Assembly: GCA_951802425.1 (NCBI GenBank)
Contig: OX637801.1
Span: 1,302,001-1,366,000 of the forward strand
Direction: 5' to 3'
Length of the DNA: 64,000 nt
Source of the DNA: Clavaria fumosa
Taxonomy: Eukaryota > Basidiomycota > Agaricomycetes > Agaricales > Clavariaceae
The notes under the pieces were generated by a model, which did not search any database, was not told where the DNA came from, and saw nothing but the letters and a program-made list of their open reading frames with translations. Each line of letters opens with the position of its first letter. Position 1 is the stretch's first letter. The position numbers and the translations under genes were made by a program. Positions 33,654 through 46,665 of the stretch are shown here, piece after piece.

Positions 33654-35267
33654 CAAGAAAAAGGTGTGTAAAAGTTGGAGGAAATGGGAACCGTGCGAAA
33701 AGATAACGTATACAACAAATAAGCCACGCGGTCACGAGGGGTGGCCAATGTAGTTTAAGGGTACAGGTCATTGTGGCTCTGGGGTACTTCAACTTGCGCT
33801 CAAGTTCCCTGTAGAAGGTCTTACCGCAGGGCCCCGCGTGAGAGGCACTTCGGTTGGACGTGCGAGGATTGCGAATGCTACTTGTACATTTTGAGGCCGT
33901 GGCAGACATCTCACACAGGCTGTCTCGTCAAACTTAACCGCGCTTTGACGGGCGTCAAAAGCCAGTTACATAAAGGCTGGGGACATACAGTCTTGCACAC
34001 CTTGTACGTGAGCGAAATTGAATTTGCGTCTGGAATTGTCATGTCCTCCCCACCAGGCAGGCGACAGAGTAAGGAAGTGTGGGATCGCTGAGACACCGAA
34101 GATTTCGGGCATCACTGCGCTGCTGATGGCGTTTACGGCGTTTGCGCAAAAAAGAAAAAAGAAAACAATCAAAGCCCAATTCATGCGAGAACTATCAGAC
34201 AGTCGAAATGCTTTTCAACAAGTCACTACAGTACCGCGCGTGAACCACGTTTTCCGAAACATTGCACACGTTCGCCTCGAGTCTGGGATCACGTTCCGAT
34301 AGACCGTTTTGACTATTTTCAAGTACTCGTCGTCGTCGTCGTTAATCGCCGAAGGTTTTTTCGTAAATTAATGCAGGGTTTGGCGTGGACGTGGCCTGTG
34401 TGGCACGATATGCGAAGGAAAGAAATCTGCCGTAAGAGTTTTAGTCTGTGAGCAAAAATGGCCCTTTGGGTGAATCTGGGATTTGTGGCTGATCAATGTA
34501 CAGTCTCAATCAATCTGACAGGGACCCAGAGTTTGGCGTGCATTGTGGTGCTCGCTTAAGGAGTCCCGGAGAGGGTTTAATTTATTTGTCTAAGTTTATG
34601 TCTGATTTGCAGTGGTATGTTTTTGTATTGTTTTGTTGAGGGTTCTTTTTTGTTTTGGGGCTCGTTTTTCGATGAACTGTAAACTGTACACTCTCGCCTT
34701 AGACCCAAGTCATAATCAACGTTCTGGGGGGTGGCTACGGTCAATATCGATCTCGGGTTGAACCAGAACCTTTCCTGCTTGCGGTTAGAAAAAAACTCTC
34801 TGGTTTCGGTCCCATCAAAATCCCTAAATTTGTCAACGGAACAAGGACTCTGTGGAATCTGACGACGCCCTCGACGGTCATTTAACGAAACACCGAAGTG
34901 GGATGCACTGGGCTTGTTTTTATATATATTATTACTTTGCCATCCATGTCCCATGGGAGAGCTACCAGGCAGCGGCGTCATCTTACCATACATTGGCATT
35001 TTGATGCCGAAATCAAAGGTACCACGCGCATAAGGATCCCTTGACAGAGTCACCTTCTTTCCTTCTCGAGCTGCAAACTCTCGTTCACGTCACCTCGTAA
35101 TCTGGATTTCTTTGCCCCGCAATCCGGGTTGGCTCTTCCCCCACGGTCCGATCCCTTTCCCTCTGCTTACCCAAGGACGACAGACGCTTCATGTGCTCCA
35201 TTGGTATTTAAGGTCTTCCCTGTCATTTCCACTCGCCTCCGGACCCAACTTCCTTCCTATCATAATC
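33654..35267. other. Divergent intergenic region of 1.6 kb
   Basis: The region lies between the opposing starts of the HP1-like and MYND genes. A minus-strand frame at 34577-35053 is open but has no ATG at its beginning and no recognisable motif. No tRNA-like or repeat structure was seen. It probably contains two promoters and possibly an undetected small gene. Confidence 0.45.
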
Positions 35268-36019
35268 ATGAACGGCGTACCTCTCATCAACCACCCTTGC
35301 ACCGTTTGCTGCATGCCAACCTCTATGTGGTGCAGCCGTTGCCAAGACGCCTGGTACTGCAGCCCAGAACACCTCCAGAATGTCAGTATGCCTCTCCCTG
35401 TCATATTTATTGTCTCGTGACACCACGATTGACGCTTTTCGTGCAACGCAGGACTGGCCGCGGCATCGCAGAGAGTGCATCCCTGCATCCCCAACTGCGA
35501 TCAAGACGGTCAATGCCATCGCCACCCCTCCGCCCGCGGAACCACAGTTCATCACCGTGTCCGCTATCCTATTTTCTCCGGAAGAAGGTGTGTTCCCTCC
35601 ATGTTTGAACACCCCACCGCATCACCCTGTGGACGCGTCTTTACCTTTCGCCCACAGACCGGCCGCGTGTCATCTCCATCTCTTGCCGTCCTTCGCACAA
35701 GCCCTCACAAGGGACATGTCCCTCGCCGATCATCACCAACCACTTCCCCGGCGGCGCGCCTGAGAGCATCGTTCTGACGACGGGTCTCAACGGCGAGCCG
35801 CTGCGCTTCCCGCTGCACCTCTGGTACTCCCCGGCCGCGCTGAACAAGGGCTCGCCCGTGAACCGCGCCATCTTCCACATAACGAGTGGCGCCGCCGTGA
35901 AACAATGGTGTGGCACGGTCGTCGTGCTCAAATTTAACGGGAGTAGGCGACAAGGCTACTCCGATGCGGGCAGCAACGACTTGCCTGCACTGTCGGCGTA
36001 TTTCCTGGCCTACAAGTAG
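35268..36019 (+). CDS. MYND zinc-finger protein, basidiomycete family
   Basis: Exons are 35268-35381, 35452-35587 and 35658-36019, giving 203 residues. The first intron splits the finger, and the join gives CTVC...CSRCQDAWYCSPEHLQN followed by DWPRHRREC, the complete MYND spacing CxxC-CxxC-YCxxxxQ-WxxHxxxC. After the finger, ITVSAILFSPEE and a second half (NHFPGGAPESIVLTTGLNGE, FPLHLWYSPAALNKG) match, as far as I remember, other Agaricomycete single-MYND proteins whose partners are unknown. MYND fingers bind Pro-rich peptides. There is no SET domain. The gene is compact and intact. Confidence 0.9.
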
Positions 36020-37459
36020 AAATCGTTCGTTGCCCCTCTTTGCCCTTCTCCTCGCTTCTCTCGCTTCTCTTCTTCCTTCCCCCTCGAGCTTCGACTGCGT
36101 GCGAGCTGCCTGCTGCTGTGCGGGCCCAGATGCGACGCCGACAAGGGCTGCCGAAGCGCCCATGTCATTTTCTCATGTCCTTGTGAAACATGATCCCCTT
36201 ATTCCCCTATCTTGGAAGACGGACCCTTCCGGTGTCATCGCCAGTGACATCCCTGGCAATAAACATTGCTTTCATCACCCTATACCATCCGCATGTTGTC
36301 TTTTCGTTTGTCGACTTCTTTGTTTTTCAAAAATCTTTTTCTAAAAACTATGGTCGAGACCCGGAATGGTCCGATTCTCTCATTGTACTTCTCTAAGTGT
36401 ATCTGTGTGCTGTGCCGTACCTATCACGTTATAGAACGCAAGAATGGACGTAGTCGAATATATGGCTTCCGAGTCTTGCCCAAAAGCGCAACCCTCGAAA
36501 ACGTGTAAATGCTTCGGAGGCGGTGCCCAGTTATTGATAAGGAACGCTGGTTCTATCATTCTCCTTGATGAAAGTCTGATTAGCGCGAAGCGGGTTTGAA
36601 ATGACACAGATTTTAGGTCGTCGGCCGCGAGAGAAAGAACATCAGGGTACCGTGCCGCCCGGCCCGGCGACGGCGAGTCGGACGAACGAGCGCTTATTAC
36701 TCATCTGACTCCATCCTTCAGGCGCAAATGAAATTGATGGTGGATAAGACCAGATCAGCCCAGACGACCTACGGCACAGCTGGGGAGCAGTAGAGCATGT
36801 GTAAAGTGAGTCATGTGTCTTGCGTTGCGGGACATGACGAACAGCGTGCAAATGCTAGCCTGGGCTTGCAAGTGAAATATGGTATTTGAAATAAGGGGAG
36901 CGTTGCTGGCTAGATGAATTTCAACATCTCAACATCAGACTAAACTGATAACTAACGCACTCGCGAGGTCCACACTGAAGCCACCTGGCACCAAGGCAAG
37001 TTATTCTAGTTTCTAAAGGTGGACAAGCCAGTTGTTATTCCAACCTGTTTCGTTTCGACGTTTGGTGTGCTCTCTGATGCCAGCACCGCCAGGACCGTCC
37101 TCGATCACGATCCTGCGAAGCTTCCCCCGATAGGTCGGGTGCATCTAGATCTCTGCGCTTGGACAATTACAGGCATGAAACCCAACGGGGTAGAATGGGG
37201 GTGTCCTCCAAATTTTTAGCGGCATCGGTGATGCATTTGGCTCAAGTAGCTCGAAAAAAATTAATTTTGAAATTCGTTCCTTTTGAATGTTCCGCGAATG
37301 TCGGTGAGAGCAGCAGAAGACAACAACGGCGACAATGGCGGCGGCGAAGAGCAGCAGCAACAGAGGCGAGCCAGTCGTCGCAGGAGTACTGGTGGGGCAA
37401 TGTAGGTGTTGTCACGCTTGGGGCCCTGAGGCCTGGGATCCGACGGAGTAACTGTGATC
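36020..37459. other. Intergenic region of 1.4 kb
   Basis: No gene was supported between the MYND and LRR genes on the same strand. Frames are short and unrelated. The stretch just before 37460 is rich in CAACGGCGA-type trinucleotides (37318-37370), which would sit in the 5' leader of the next gene. Confidence 0.45.
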
Positions 37460-39172
37460 ATGATCGCGAATCACACCCGCAGCCCATCCTCCTCGCCACC
37501 CGCCTCACCATTCCCACGCAGGAACTCGTCGCCTCCCCCATCGCCGGCCTGTCCTGCGCCGTTCGTCATCCATGAGCACCCTCCGCCACGCGCGCTCCGA
37601 CCGGCTGTCGCGCACCCGTTCGCGGGATGCAACAAGGCCGTGTATAGCCCCGTGCACCCGCCCTGCGACGACAGTGACGGCGACGATCACGATGTTGATC
37701 ATGACGGGAGACGTGTCGGAGACACGAAGCCGACGACGTGGGATGAGTGGCCAGACGCGCCGCTGCTGTGCACAGGCGAAACGCGTGTCCGCCGCGCTCG
37801 AGAGGGATACGCGGCGCATGCGCGTCCGACCTCGATGATGGCGGTGAACGAGATGAACGAGCGGGCTATCTGGGACGAGGCTATCGCCAACGTCGTTGAC
37901 AATGGCCATGGAAAGGTTGAACTCAGGTAACGGAAACGTGTTTCCTCCATGCATCTGTCTGAATCGAGGATCTCTGGACAGCGGGCGAGGCCTTACGATA
38001 ATACCACCCCAGATATCTGAGCTGGCCCACTTTGTCGCCATCCCCATGGCATCCGAACGCCATCTCGCATCAACATTTCTGCACACGAAGGATAACTTGC
38101 GATCCTTTCGTCGATCCACGACAGCACCGGCTAACATCTTTTCCTCGCGCTCGACAATTGCCGAGCGCACGATCTCAACGATGGAGTCCACTGTTGGATT
38201 CGCCAGGGAAGAATTACAGCTCTTTCTTTCTAGCAATCGTGTCTCTGCGATCCCACCGCAGCTGTTTCATTTGGACCGGTTGACCGTCCTTAGCCTCCGT
38301 AAGTGCTCGATTGATTCAAGCTTTGAGCTCTTCTCAAGTGTACGTATCAAGGTTTCAACAACCTGACTTCTCTTCCGCCTGCCATTGCAAAACTCGCCAA
38401 GCTGCGCGAGCTGCACATCTCGAACAATCATATCAAATACCTTCCCGCTGAGATGCTGAGCATGACGCTCACGTGTCTCAGCCTGTTTCCAAATCCTTTC
38501 CTTCGGGAGGGGGACGTAGAGATGTGCCCCTCGAACGAAGGGGACGCTACATCAACACGGCCAGTGTCTGCGACGACCGTCGTCAACCCGCACGCTCGCA
38601 TACCAGAGCTGACGGAGCTATGTTTGAGAGTCCTGATTTCGCCCGCGTCGGCTGGCGGGAAGGGCCTGCCGGCATCAGAAACGGAGGTCGTGAATCTCAC
38701 GTACCACTACGGGCCGTCTCTGCTCCCAGACCCGCCTCCGCTCGGGTACGGCATCAGCGCGCCGTTCGTGGAGGTGCTGAACGCGTGCGTGCCGGGGAGT
38801 GTCACGGTCGCGGAAACGCTCCTCGAGTCGGCTGAGGAGCTCCAGGCCAGACACGGCGGGCGGGAGGCCGTATCGGGGATAGGGTTCTGTTCGTCTCCCC
38901 GCCATGCGGGGGGGAAGGACGGACTTGGGAGGTTCGTGCGTCATGAGGAAGAGAGGTTCACTTGGGAGAGCGTGATTGGTGGTGTGAAGGTTGGGGGGAG
39001 GGTGCCAGTGAGATGGAGAGGGTGTGGGTTGGGTTGCTTGGATTGGCTGGATCCCGGTGAGACGCGGGGAGCACACGGGGACGATGTTGGGGTTGAGGAC
39101 ATGTCGGATGTAGTGACGCTGGTGCCAGTGAGCTTTGGGGAGGACGGGCTGGACGCTATGTGGGAGGATTAG
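37460..39172 (+). CDS. Leucine-rich-repeat protein
   Basis: Exons are 37460-37926, 37982-38298 and 38352-39172, giving 534 residues. The N-terminal 50 residues are Ser/Pro-rich, then an acidic Asp/His run (DDSDGDDHDVDHD). Intron joins recover LRR spacing: VELSGRGLTIIPPQISEL, ELFLSSN-type repeats with SAIPPQLFHLDRLTVLSLR, FNNLTSLPPAIAKLAKLREL and HISNNHIKYLPAEML. This is a run of about four or five repeats of the SDS22/Shoc2 type. The C-terminal 200 residues have no repeat; they contain LCLRVLISP and a Gly/Val/Arg-rich end. I recall basidiomycete proteins of similar layout, but the role is unknown. Confidence 0.85.
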
Positions 39173-39662
39173 GCGTCGCGCTGTTGTGCAGAAGACGTCC
39201 ATTCCTTGCTGTTGTATATATGTTACATACTCTGAATCATGGCAATGCGGAAACCTGAACCATGTATTTTGCATGCGTCCTACGGCGAAGCACCTCATCA
39301 ACAAGAAGTCTGCAAGGACAGAACGGCGGGTGTAAAGTCTGCAATTTTCGTACCTGGACGGAATTCTGTGCGAGGCCTAAGGCGCGCTCGTTGTGCGCAG
39401 TCGCGGCGACTAGTGCACCGTGAATCTGGTCGGGCAAATTTACCTTGGTAAGTTTACTGCGTTAATTTACTGGGTGGTCGGGTCGATTTGCTGTCTTTTT
39501 TACTTGGGTAAATTTGGCCTGCCCAGATGCCTAAGAAATTTACGCGGCGGCGCAGTCCAATGTCGGGTGTGACTTTTTTGGTCCTGGTGACTGATTCGGA
39601 CATTGCGCATTGCACATAGACTTTCGCTGATTGTCGAGCGCAGCGCCCAACCTCGATAGGTC
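39173..39662. other. Intergenic region with an imperfect inverted repeat
   Basis: 490 bp between two plus-strand genes. GGGCAAATTTACC at 39432-39444 pairs imperfectly with GGTAAATTTGGCCTGCCC at 39506-39523. The sequence between is T-rich and contains further TTTACT motifs. Confidence 0.5.
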
Positions 39663-42600
39663 ATGGTCTACCATAATCTCAAGGGTGAGCTCGTCGCGTT
39701 CGATGTTGATATCCTGCGTACTAATTGTCATTTCTTAGCCCTTATCAAGGGCATCCGTGCTTGCAAGGTCGGACACGCATTACTCACCACGGATTCATCT
39801 CATCTTGGCGTGAAAAACATACATCATACAGACCGTGGCCGATGAGCGCGCTCTCATCCAGCAAGAATCAGCGGCCATACGCGCTTCTTTCCGTGAAGAG
39901 GACTCCTTCACGCGTCATCACAACATCGCCAAGCTACTCTACATTCATATGCTTGGTTCTCCGGCCCATTTCGGGCAGATAGAATGCTTGAAGCTCGTGG
40001 CCAGCCCTCGGTTTGCAGACAAGCGCTTAGGGTATCTCGGAATCATGCTGCTGCTGGACGAGAACCAGGAGGTGTTGACGCTTGTGACCAATTCCTTGAA
40101 GAAGTGTGTTGAGCTTCAGCCTCCACTGTGCGTTCTGATGATTGAACCTGGCTAAGCGACATGAACCATTCGAACATGTACGTTGTCGGCCTGGCGCTGT
40201 GCACGTTTGCCAATATCGCGTCCGAAGAAATGTCTCGTGACCTGGCGAATGAGATAGAGAAGCTTTTAGGATCCAGCAACACATATATCCGGAAAAAGGT
40301 GCGCTTCCCGTGGATTTCTTTACCAATTGTCGGATCTCTTTGATGTGAATACTTATTGCCATCATTAAATTTTCAGGCTGCGCTGTGTGCCCTTCGCGTG
40401 ATGAAGAAGGTCCCAGAACTCTCGGACCATTTTACTGCAAGGACAAAGGATCTTATTACAGACCGTAATCATGGCGTTCTCCTCACCGCTATTACTCTTG
40501 CTACAGAGATGTGTCAGGTTGACGACAAAGTTCTGGATGAGTTTCGCAACGTACGCGTTGATCGTTTGCTTAGTTGCTGTATCTGATATGCCAACCATTT
40601 AGGCTGTCCCTCTGTTAGTCAGAAATCTTAAATCACTGGTTACCACGGGGTACAGCCCAGAACATGATGTGTCCGGTATCACCGATCCTTTCTTGCAAGT
40701 CAAGATCCTGCGTCTACTGCGATTACTTGGAAGAGGCGACGCACGAGCGAGCGAGACTATGAACGATATCTTGGCTCAGGTTCGGATGTCTATTCACGGA
40801 CCGAGCTTTGACTTACCTGGCTCATCGTAGGTTGCAACCAACACGGATTCAACTAAGAACGTTGGCAATTCAATTCTATACGAGACAGTCTTGACCGTGC
40901 TCGACATCGAGGCCGACACTGGTCTGCGGGTGATGGCGATCAACATCCTTGGAAAGTTCTTAAGCAACCGCGACAACAACATTCGGTGCGTCTCCGTCGT
41001 CTTCTAATTCGTCAAGCCTGCCCATTTGTATCAGATACGTTGCCCTGAATACACTTAACAAGGTCGTCTCAATGGACCTTAATGCGGTTCAACGGCACCG
41101 TAATACCATTCTCGAGTGTCTTCGCGATGGAGATATTTCTATCCGTCGGCGCGCTCTGGAATTGTCGTACGCGCTCATTAATGACCAGACTGTTAGAGTC
41201 TTGGTCAGGGAGCTGTTGGCGTTCCTGGAGATCGCCGATGACGAGTTTAAGCTCGGTATGACCACGCAAATTTGTTTGGCTGCTGAGAGGTTCGCGCCTA
41301 ATAAGCGATGGCATATTGATACCGTCCTGAGAGTGCTCAAATTGGTGCGTCTTGATGTCAATTCACGTCGGCGCATCTCATCACCCCCGGAAGGCTGGTA
41401 ATTTTGTCCGAGAAGAGATACTGGCTGCTTTCATTCGTCTGGTTGCGCACACGCCAGAACTACAAGCATATACGTCCTCCAAGCTGTACATGGCGCTGCA
41501 AGCTGATATTTCACAGGAGTCTCTAACTCTTGCGGCCACTTGGGTGATCGGGGAGTACGGAGATGTCCTCATAGAAACCGGGGTAGTTGAAGAGGATCAG
41601 CCCAAGCCTGCCACTCATGCCGAGATTGTCACTCTTCTGTTGTCGCTTCTTTCCTCTCCATACTCAAATTTTCTGATCCGACAATTCGTCCTCTTGGCTA
41701 TCACGAAGATATCTTCGAGACCCAGTACGACGCAGGCGCAGCAGGACCGCATAGCGGAGGTATTAGCGGAATACAGCACGACTCCGGAACTAGAGCTGCA
41801 GCAGAGGGCCGTTGAATTTGCGAGCTTGTTTGGACTTGGGGGCGATATAAGAGCAGGAGTGTTGGAAAGGATGCCGCCTCCTGAATTGAAAGCAACCGTC
41901 ATGGGTGTCGGTCAGTTCTTCTCGCCCGATATGTGTTACCCATTAGACTGATCATTGTAACAGTAAGCGAAAACAAACCTGTCGGGTCTACAAGCAAAGA
42001 GGGAGACTTGTTGGGCGACGAAGCGCCATCCACGAGCCCAAGCGATGCAACGGCTGTGGATTCTAAGCAGGACACTCAAGCGTTGCTCGCAGATATCTTC
42101 GGGACAGGGTCGAGCCCGGCCACGTCGACCCCCGCTCCATCAACGCAAAAAAGTACGGTGGATGACATCCTTAGTCTTTTCGGTAACACCCATGCATCGA
42201 CGGTGACGCCCTCTCGTCCTTCATTCGCCCAAGCGATGTCGCCAACTCCAGCATTACCGCCGCAACTATCGTCCGCTCCCGCTCAGCCCCAACAGACTAC
42301 CCCACGGTTTACGCCTTATACAGCCTACGATAAGAATGGATTGAAGATCACACTGACTCCGCAAACTAATCTAGCAAAGCCAGGCGTCGTTCTCATACTC
42401 GCCCGTTTTCAAGTCACAGGACCCAATCCTGCGACAGAATTGAATTTCCAGGCTGCGGTACCTAAGGTGAATCACCCCTTGATTCACCTTGTTGTATCTA
42501 TGATTGATACTGTAGAGTAACTCAGTCGCAACAGCTACAAATGTTACCTATGTCTAATACGGACGTGCGACCTGGTTCCGTGGAGACGCAACAGATGCGC

Positions 42601-42788
42601 GTGATAGCACCAGTTGGGGTAAGAATTTTTTGCCGTGAGGTCGGGTCCGTTCCCACTGCTCATACGTAACGTGACAGTCCGCCGTCCGGCTTAGACTGCG
42701 AATATCATTCAACGTAGCGGGGCGGAGTGTTCAAGAGCAAGTAGACTTTTCTGGCTTCCCGCTGGGATTAACGGGTGGAAATTCGTGA
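39663..42788 (+). CDS. APL4: AP-1 clathrin adaptor complex gamma subunit
   Basis: Gamma adaptin works in clathrin coats at the trans-Golgi and endosomes. Twelve exons: 39663-39684, 39739-39767, 39832-40103, 40157-40298, 40377-40550, 40603-40779, 40831-40985, 41035-41344, 41394-41910, 41964-42466, 42526-42618 and 42678-42788, giving 834 residues. The trunk starts with [18 protein letters not shown] and [13 protein letters not shown]-like helices continue through [18 protein letters not shown] and [21 protein letters not shown] disordered hinge holds DLLGDE and DDILSLFG, which resemble accessory-protein or clathrin motifs. The ear domain begins at [17 protein letters not shown] and ends with [15 protein letters not shown]. 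Every intron is 49-78 nt and in phase; the two first exons are very short. Confidence 0.96.
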
Positions 42789-42814
42789 CAACAATTAAGT
42801 CAATGATGAAACCC

Positions 42815-42842
42815 GTACTGTACAGTACTGTATCGGTACCGA
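42815..42842. promoter_or_regulatory. Two adjacent perfect palindromes between APL4 and the SF3B1 gene
   Basis: GTACTGTACAGTAC at 42815-42828 is a perfect 14-bp palindrome. TCGGTACCGA at 42833-42842 is a perfect 10-bp palindrome. Both lie in the 145-bp gap between tandem genes, about 90-120 bp before the next start codon. They could be protein-binding sites. Confidence 0.5.
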
Positions 42843-42933
42843 CCTTGCTTTTTAGCCACGTGACTGGAAATCCGGGCGATTAGTCATCTTTGGCACTCAC
42901 CTCCTTACTCATTGCACCGTACTATCGTTCGTT

Positions 42934-45900
42934 ATGGCATCCAGACTAGTCGACTCTTTCTCGGCGCCCAAGGAGATCCTGAGGGAATTTAAGGAAATGG
43001 CAGAAGAAGAGGACGTGGACCCTTTCGCAGAGACGGCATCGAAGCGACAAATCGCAGCTCGACAAAACGAGTATCACAAGCGACGATTTGACCGCGTTGC
43101 TGTCGAAAGTGCCGATGCCTTCGCCTTGACCGGGGAGGGCAAGGAGGTCACGGGTGGGTATAAAGAGGCGATGCGGTTAGCTCGATTAGAGCAGGAGGAA
43201 GCCAGGGTGAAGCGCGCTATTGAGGAGAAAGAGAGGAGAGAATGGGAAGAAGGGAAGAATAAAATGGATTTGGACAGGACCCCCCCTGCCGCCGAGATTG
43301 AAGAAGCTATGAAGGAACTGGCAGGTGCTAAAGAACATGCTAACGGCGCTGCAGCAGCGAAGCGCAAGCGTCGATGGGACGTTGCCGAGCCGACGGACGA
43401 GAACGTCGACCCCAACAAGATGGACACTGGGGAATGGTCCAAAGAAGCATTGGAAGCATCGGCTCCCAAAAAACGTCGCTCTCGTTGGGATGCTACCCCC
43501 GTGGACGTCGCAGCGGGAGAGACACCAAAGCGTTCTCGATGGGATCAAGCACCCGCTGCACCCGCTGATACACCCCTGGCCCCCATCATAATGAACGCCC
43601 CCGGGATCATGCAGGACGATAAACATAACCGCTATCTTACTGATGACGAACTCGACGCTATACTCCCCGCGAGTGGTTATGCTATCGTGACCCCACCTCC
43701 GGGTTACGCCCCGATGATTGCTCCTCGCAAGCTCATGGCAACCCCTATCACTGACCTCGGAGGATTCCAAATACAGGAAGGCTCTGATGCTGCAGCTGTC
43801 GCCGCTGCTGCCGGACTTGCTCCTGACCTACCCACAGAGATACCGGGAGTTGGAAATCTGTCGTTTTTCAAGCCTGAAGATGCACAATACTTTGCTAAGA
43901 TCCTGAAAGAAGAGGATGAAACCAAGTTGACAGTTGAGGAAATGAAGGAGCGTAAGATCATGCGGCTCCTTCTCAAGATCAAGAACGGTACTCCCCCTGT
44001 GCGCAAATCCGCTCTCCGACAAATCACGGACAAGGCTCGCGAATTTGGGGCTGGCCCTTTGTTCGATAAAATCCTTCCGCTTCTCATGGAGCGTACTTTA
44101 GAGGACCAGGAACGACATCTGCTAGTCAAAGTCATCGATCGAATCTTGTACAAGCTTGACGACCTTGTTCGTCCCTACGTCCACAAGATCCTCGTTGTCA
44201 TCGAACCCCTCCTTATCGATGAGGACTACTACGCTCGCGTTGAGGGTCGAGAGATCATCTCAAATCTTTCCAAGGCTGCCGGTCTCGCCCACATGATCTC
44301 CACTATGAGACCTGACATTGATCACGCGGATGAGTACGTGAGGAATACCACCGCGCGTGCTTTCTCCGTTGTGGCCTCTGCGTTAGGCATTCCATCCCTA
44401 CTTCCTTTCCTGAAAGCTGTCTGCCGAAGCAAAAAGTCTTGGCAGGCTCGCCACACGGGTATCCGCATAGTGCAGCAAATTGCCATCATGATGGGTTGCG
44501 CCGTCCTACCTCATTTACGGAATCTCGTGGACTGTATTGCGCATGGGCTATCCGACGAACAACAGAAAGTCCGAACAATGACAGCTTTAGGCTTGGCGGC
44601 ACTCGCAGAGGCAGCGGCACCATATGGTATAGAATCGTTTGATAACGTGCTAAAGCCATTGTGGCTTGGAATTCGTCTTCACCGCGGGAAAGGTCTCGCC
44701 GCTTTCCTCAAGGCTATCGGCTTCATCATTCCGCTTATGGACCCTGAATATGCCTCTTCCTACACCAAAGAAGTGACCGTCATTCTTATTCGTGAATTTC
44801 AGACATCCGACGAAGAAATGAAGAAAATTGTGTTGAAGGTCGTAAAGCAGTGCGCTGCCACTGACGGTGTTACTGCGCAGTACATCAAGCAGGACATCCT
44901 TCCTGATTTCTTCAAGGCGTTCTGGGTCAGGCGCATGGCGCTGGACAGGCGAAATTATCGACAAGTCGTGGAGACGACCGTTGAGTTAGCTCAGAAGGCA
45001 GGGGTCTCCGAGATTGTGGGCAGGATCGTCAATGAGCTTAAGGATGAAGCCGAGCCGTACAGGAAAATGGTCATGGAAACGATCACAAAGGTCGTGGCTA
45101 CGCTTGGCGCCTCAGACATCGACGAGAGGTTAGAGATGCGGCTTGTGGACGGCATCATCTACTCATTCCAGGAGCAGACCACGGAAGATCAAGTCATGTT
45201 GGATGGCTTCGGGACCGTTGTTAATGCTCTTGGTGAATTCATTGCTTGCTCTGCAATTGATGTCTTCTCATGTTTGCTCTCTCTACAGGCATCCGCGTCA
45301 AGCCGTATCTCACCCAGATCGTTTCAACTATCTTGTGGAGGTTGAACAATAAGAGTGCGAAAGTGCGTCAACAAGCCGCAGATCTGACCACTCGATTGGC
45401 TGTCGTCATCAAGCAGTGTGGTGAAGACCAGCTACTGAGCAAGCTCGGTTTGGTCCTCTTCGAGCAGCTTGGCGAGGAGTACCCAGATACGTTGGGTAGC
45501 ATCATTGCTGCAGAAGGAGCAATTGCGAACGTTGTCGGAATGACACAAATGAATCCCCCTGTGAAAGATCTTTGTGCGTCACGTTCTCCTAAATCAAGGT
45601 ATGAGCATTGACTCATATTTGCTCCTTCTAGTGCCCCGAATGACACCAATTTTGCGGAACCGACACGAAAAGGTGCAGGAGGCATCTATCAATTTGATCG
45701 GCCGTATCGGTAAGTTTTACAGTCCCAGGCACGACTCTTTCTAACCTCTGTTGTGCAGCCGATCGTGGCGCTGAGTTTGTGCCTGCCCGAGAATGGATGC
45801 GCATATGCTTCGAGCTGCTGGACCTCTTGAAGGCCCACAAGAAAGGCATTCGTCGGGCGGCCGTCAACTCTTTCGGTTATATTGCGAAAAGTTTGGGTCC

Positions 45901-46665
45901 ACAGGATGTTCTTTCCGTTCTTCTCACGAATCTGCGCGTACAAGAGCGCCAGAGTCGTGTCTGCAGTACTGTCGCCATTGCGATTGTTGCGGAGACTTGT
46001 GGCCGTGAGTTTCGTGTGATCTTAATCCTCCTATTCCCGCTCATGACCCTTGCACAACCTAGCGTTTACTTGCATTCCTGCTATCTTGAACGAATATCGA
46101 ACTGCAGAGCTGAACGTTCGCACTGGATGTTTGAAAGCGCTCTCGTTCGTATTTGAGTACGTAGGTCCGCAATCTGCCTACTACTGCGATTCTGTGGTCA
46201 CAATGCTCGAGGATGCATTGACCGATCGGGATCTCGTTCATCGACAAACGGCCAGTACCATCGTCAAGCATCTTGCTTTGGGCGTCGCGGGGCTTGGATG
46301 CGAAGATTCAATGCTCCACCTCATGAATCTCGTCTGGCCTAACTGCTTCGAAACGTCGCCTCACGTGATAGGTGCTGTAATGGACGCAATCGAAGCCATG
46401 CGGGTTACGTTGGGTCCGGGTGTGTTGTTGAGTTATGTATTGCAAGGCTTGTTCCATCCTGCCAGAAAAGTTCGCGAGGTGAGTCGCCTTGCTGATGTGC
46501 CCGCGTATGCATCATTGACGGCTCCTTTTCTAGGTGTATTGGCGTATATACAACGCCTTATACCTCGGCGCCCAGGATGCTTTGGTACCCTTCTATCCCG
46601 ATCTCGGTGAGCTCAGCGAAGGTCAAAATGTCTACTATAGACATGCCTTGCAGATGTTTATCTGA
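42934..46665 (+). CDS. HSH155: U2 snRNP splicing factor SF3B1/Hsh155
   Basis: SF3B1 clamps the branch-site helix during spliceosome assembly. Exons are 42934-45232, 45289-45573, 45632-45709, 45759-46004, 46063-46478 and 46534-46665, giving 1,151 residues. The N-terminus keeps three UHM-ligand motifs around [15 protein letters not shown] and SRWDQAP, which bind U2AF-type domains, and a [10 protein letters not shown] segment. The HEAT array is complete, including [20 protein letters not shown], where human Lys700 lies and Lys is kept, and RNRHEKVQE, the splice-modulator pocket region with Arg and Val kept. It ends with [15 protein letters not shown]. The first exon is exceptionally long while the last 1.4 kb carries five introns. 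Confidence 0.97.

Noticed and set aside
34577..35053. A 158-codon minus-strand frame upstream of the MYND gene
   Set aside because: There is no ATG at its start, no motif, and no splice signal linking it to a gene.
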